From Brumimicrobium sp040882265 (GTDB taxonomy: Bacteria; Bacteroidota; Bacteroidia; Flavobacteriales_D; Crocinitomicaceae), in the NCBI GenBank assembly GCA_040882265.1, contig JBBEBO010000025.1, forward strand, positions 1 through 43,311: DNA of 43,311 nt, read 5' to 3'. The translations under genes were made by a program, and so were the position numbers. Below are positions 43,185 to 43,311 of the stretch, one piece after another. The notes under the pieces are model-generated. The model searched no databases and was not told the DNA's origin. It saw only the letters and a list, made by a program, of their open reading frames with translations. How positions within the stretch are numbered: position 1 is the first letter of the stretch; each line of letters begins with the position of its first letter.

Positions 43185-43192
43185 CAAAAATA
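43185..43192 (-). promoter_or_regulatory. Candidate purL promoter
   Basis: On the minus strand TATTTTTG (TAnnTTTG) is preceded by TTG after 16 nt, close to the 17-23 nt known for Bacteroidota. It lies 16 nt before the ATG at 43168, which also supports that start choice. Confidence 0.5.
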
Positions 43193-43311
43193 ATGAAATT
43201 GTCCGTGACAAGCTTTTGATTTCACACTTGTTTTTTAACATTAGTTTATTTGTTATCACTATTGTCCGATATAAATTGAGACCTCTCATTTCATTCGAGG
43301 TGACGCAAGGT

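Noticed and set aside
40912..43311. A riboswitch or PurR-type operator before purL
   Set aside because: The 140 bp upstream show a short leader of about 10-15 nt after the candidate -7 element, with no room or conserved structure for a purine riboswitch.

Overview
The window is about 43.3 kb of AT-rich DNA. It most likely comes from a member of the Bacteroidota, order Flavobacteriales, possibly a Crocinitomicaceae-like marine lineage (the family is an inference). The support is: two very large secreted proteins with C-terminal type IX secretion (T9SS) sorting domains, a long NusB, DUF1573 and DUF4294 proteins, a LytS/LytTR pair whose kinase has an N-terminal TPR region, and several upstream octamers fitting the Bacteroidota -7 consensus TAnnTTTG. 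It is a scaffold, because a 100-N gap interrupts one large repeat gene.

Left part (1-9.1 kb, accessory in character). It begins with the 3' half of tRNA-Asn, its terminator and a small GIY-YIG nuclease. Next is a decayed multi-PAS sensor kinase on the minus strand carrying a (CTTT)7 microsatellite. A two-gene cassette follows, joining a GntA-type (YqcI/YcgG) heme N-hydroxylase homologue to a DUF1989 protein. Then comes a LytS-type kinase and LytTR regulator operon, preceded by two pairs of TACCAA repeats, each pair spaced exactly 21 bp. Downstream is an AbiEi/AbiEii (type IV toxin-antitoxin) module. The last 105 nt of the LytTR gene recur at 7722-7826 and its last ~63 nt at 9039-9101, so the AbiE block and a small secreted-protein block each lie between copies of the same gene end.

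Central part (9.2-31.1 kb, mostly core). A >1,400-residue T9SS substrate has a seven-bladed SBBP propeller and at least eight Ig-like repeats. It is followed by a cytosolic-looking sugar transferase, uvrA with an upstream ABC exporter, and divergently leucine dehydrogenase, nusB, a DUF1573 lipoprotein and yajC. After a REP-like inverted-repeat cluster come DUF4294, a lipoprotein, a PhnA-domain protein and a long RluA-family pseudouridine synthase. The overlapping operon pheT-bioD-bioA links phenylalanyl-tRNA synthetase to two biotin-synthesis steps.

Right part (31.2-43.3 kb). A tightly packed five-gene minus-strand operon encodes only exported proteins: an M48 protease, a lipoprotein, a beta-barrel, an EGF-like lipoprotein and a DUF1566 lipoprotein. 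It is divergent from a 1024-residue T9SS protein with 14 propeller-blade-like repeats. Then follow an outer-membrane protein, an SBF-like transporter and purL.

The points most worth a second look are the paired 21-bp repeats before the LytS/LytTR operon, the triplicated LytTR gene end around the AbiE block, the N-hydroxylase/DUF1989 cassette, and the all-exported M48 operon.
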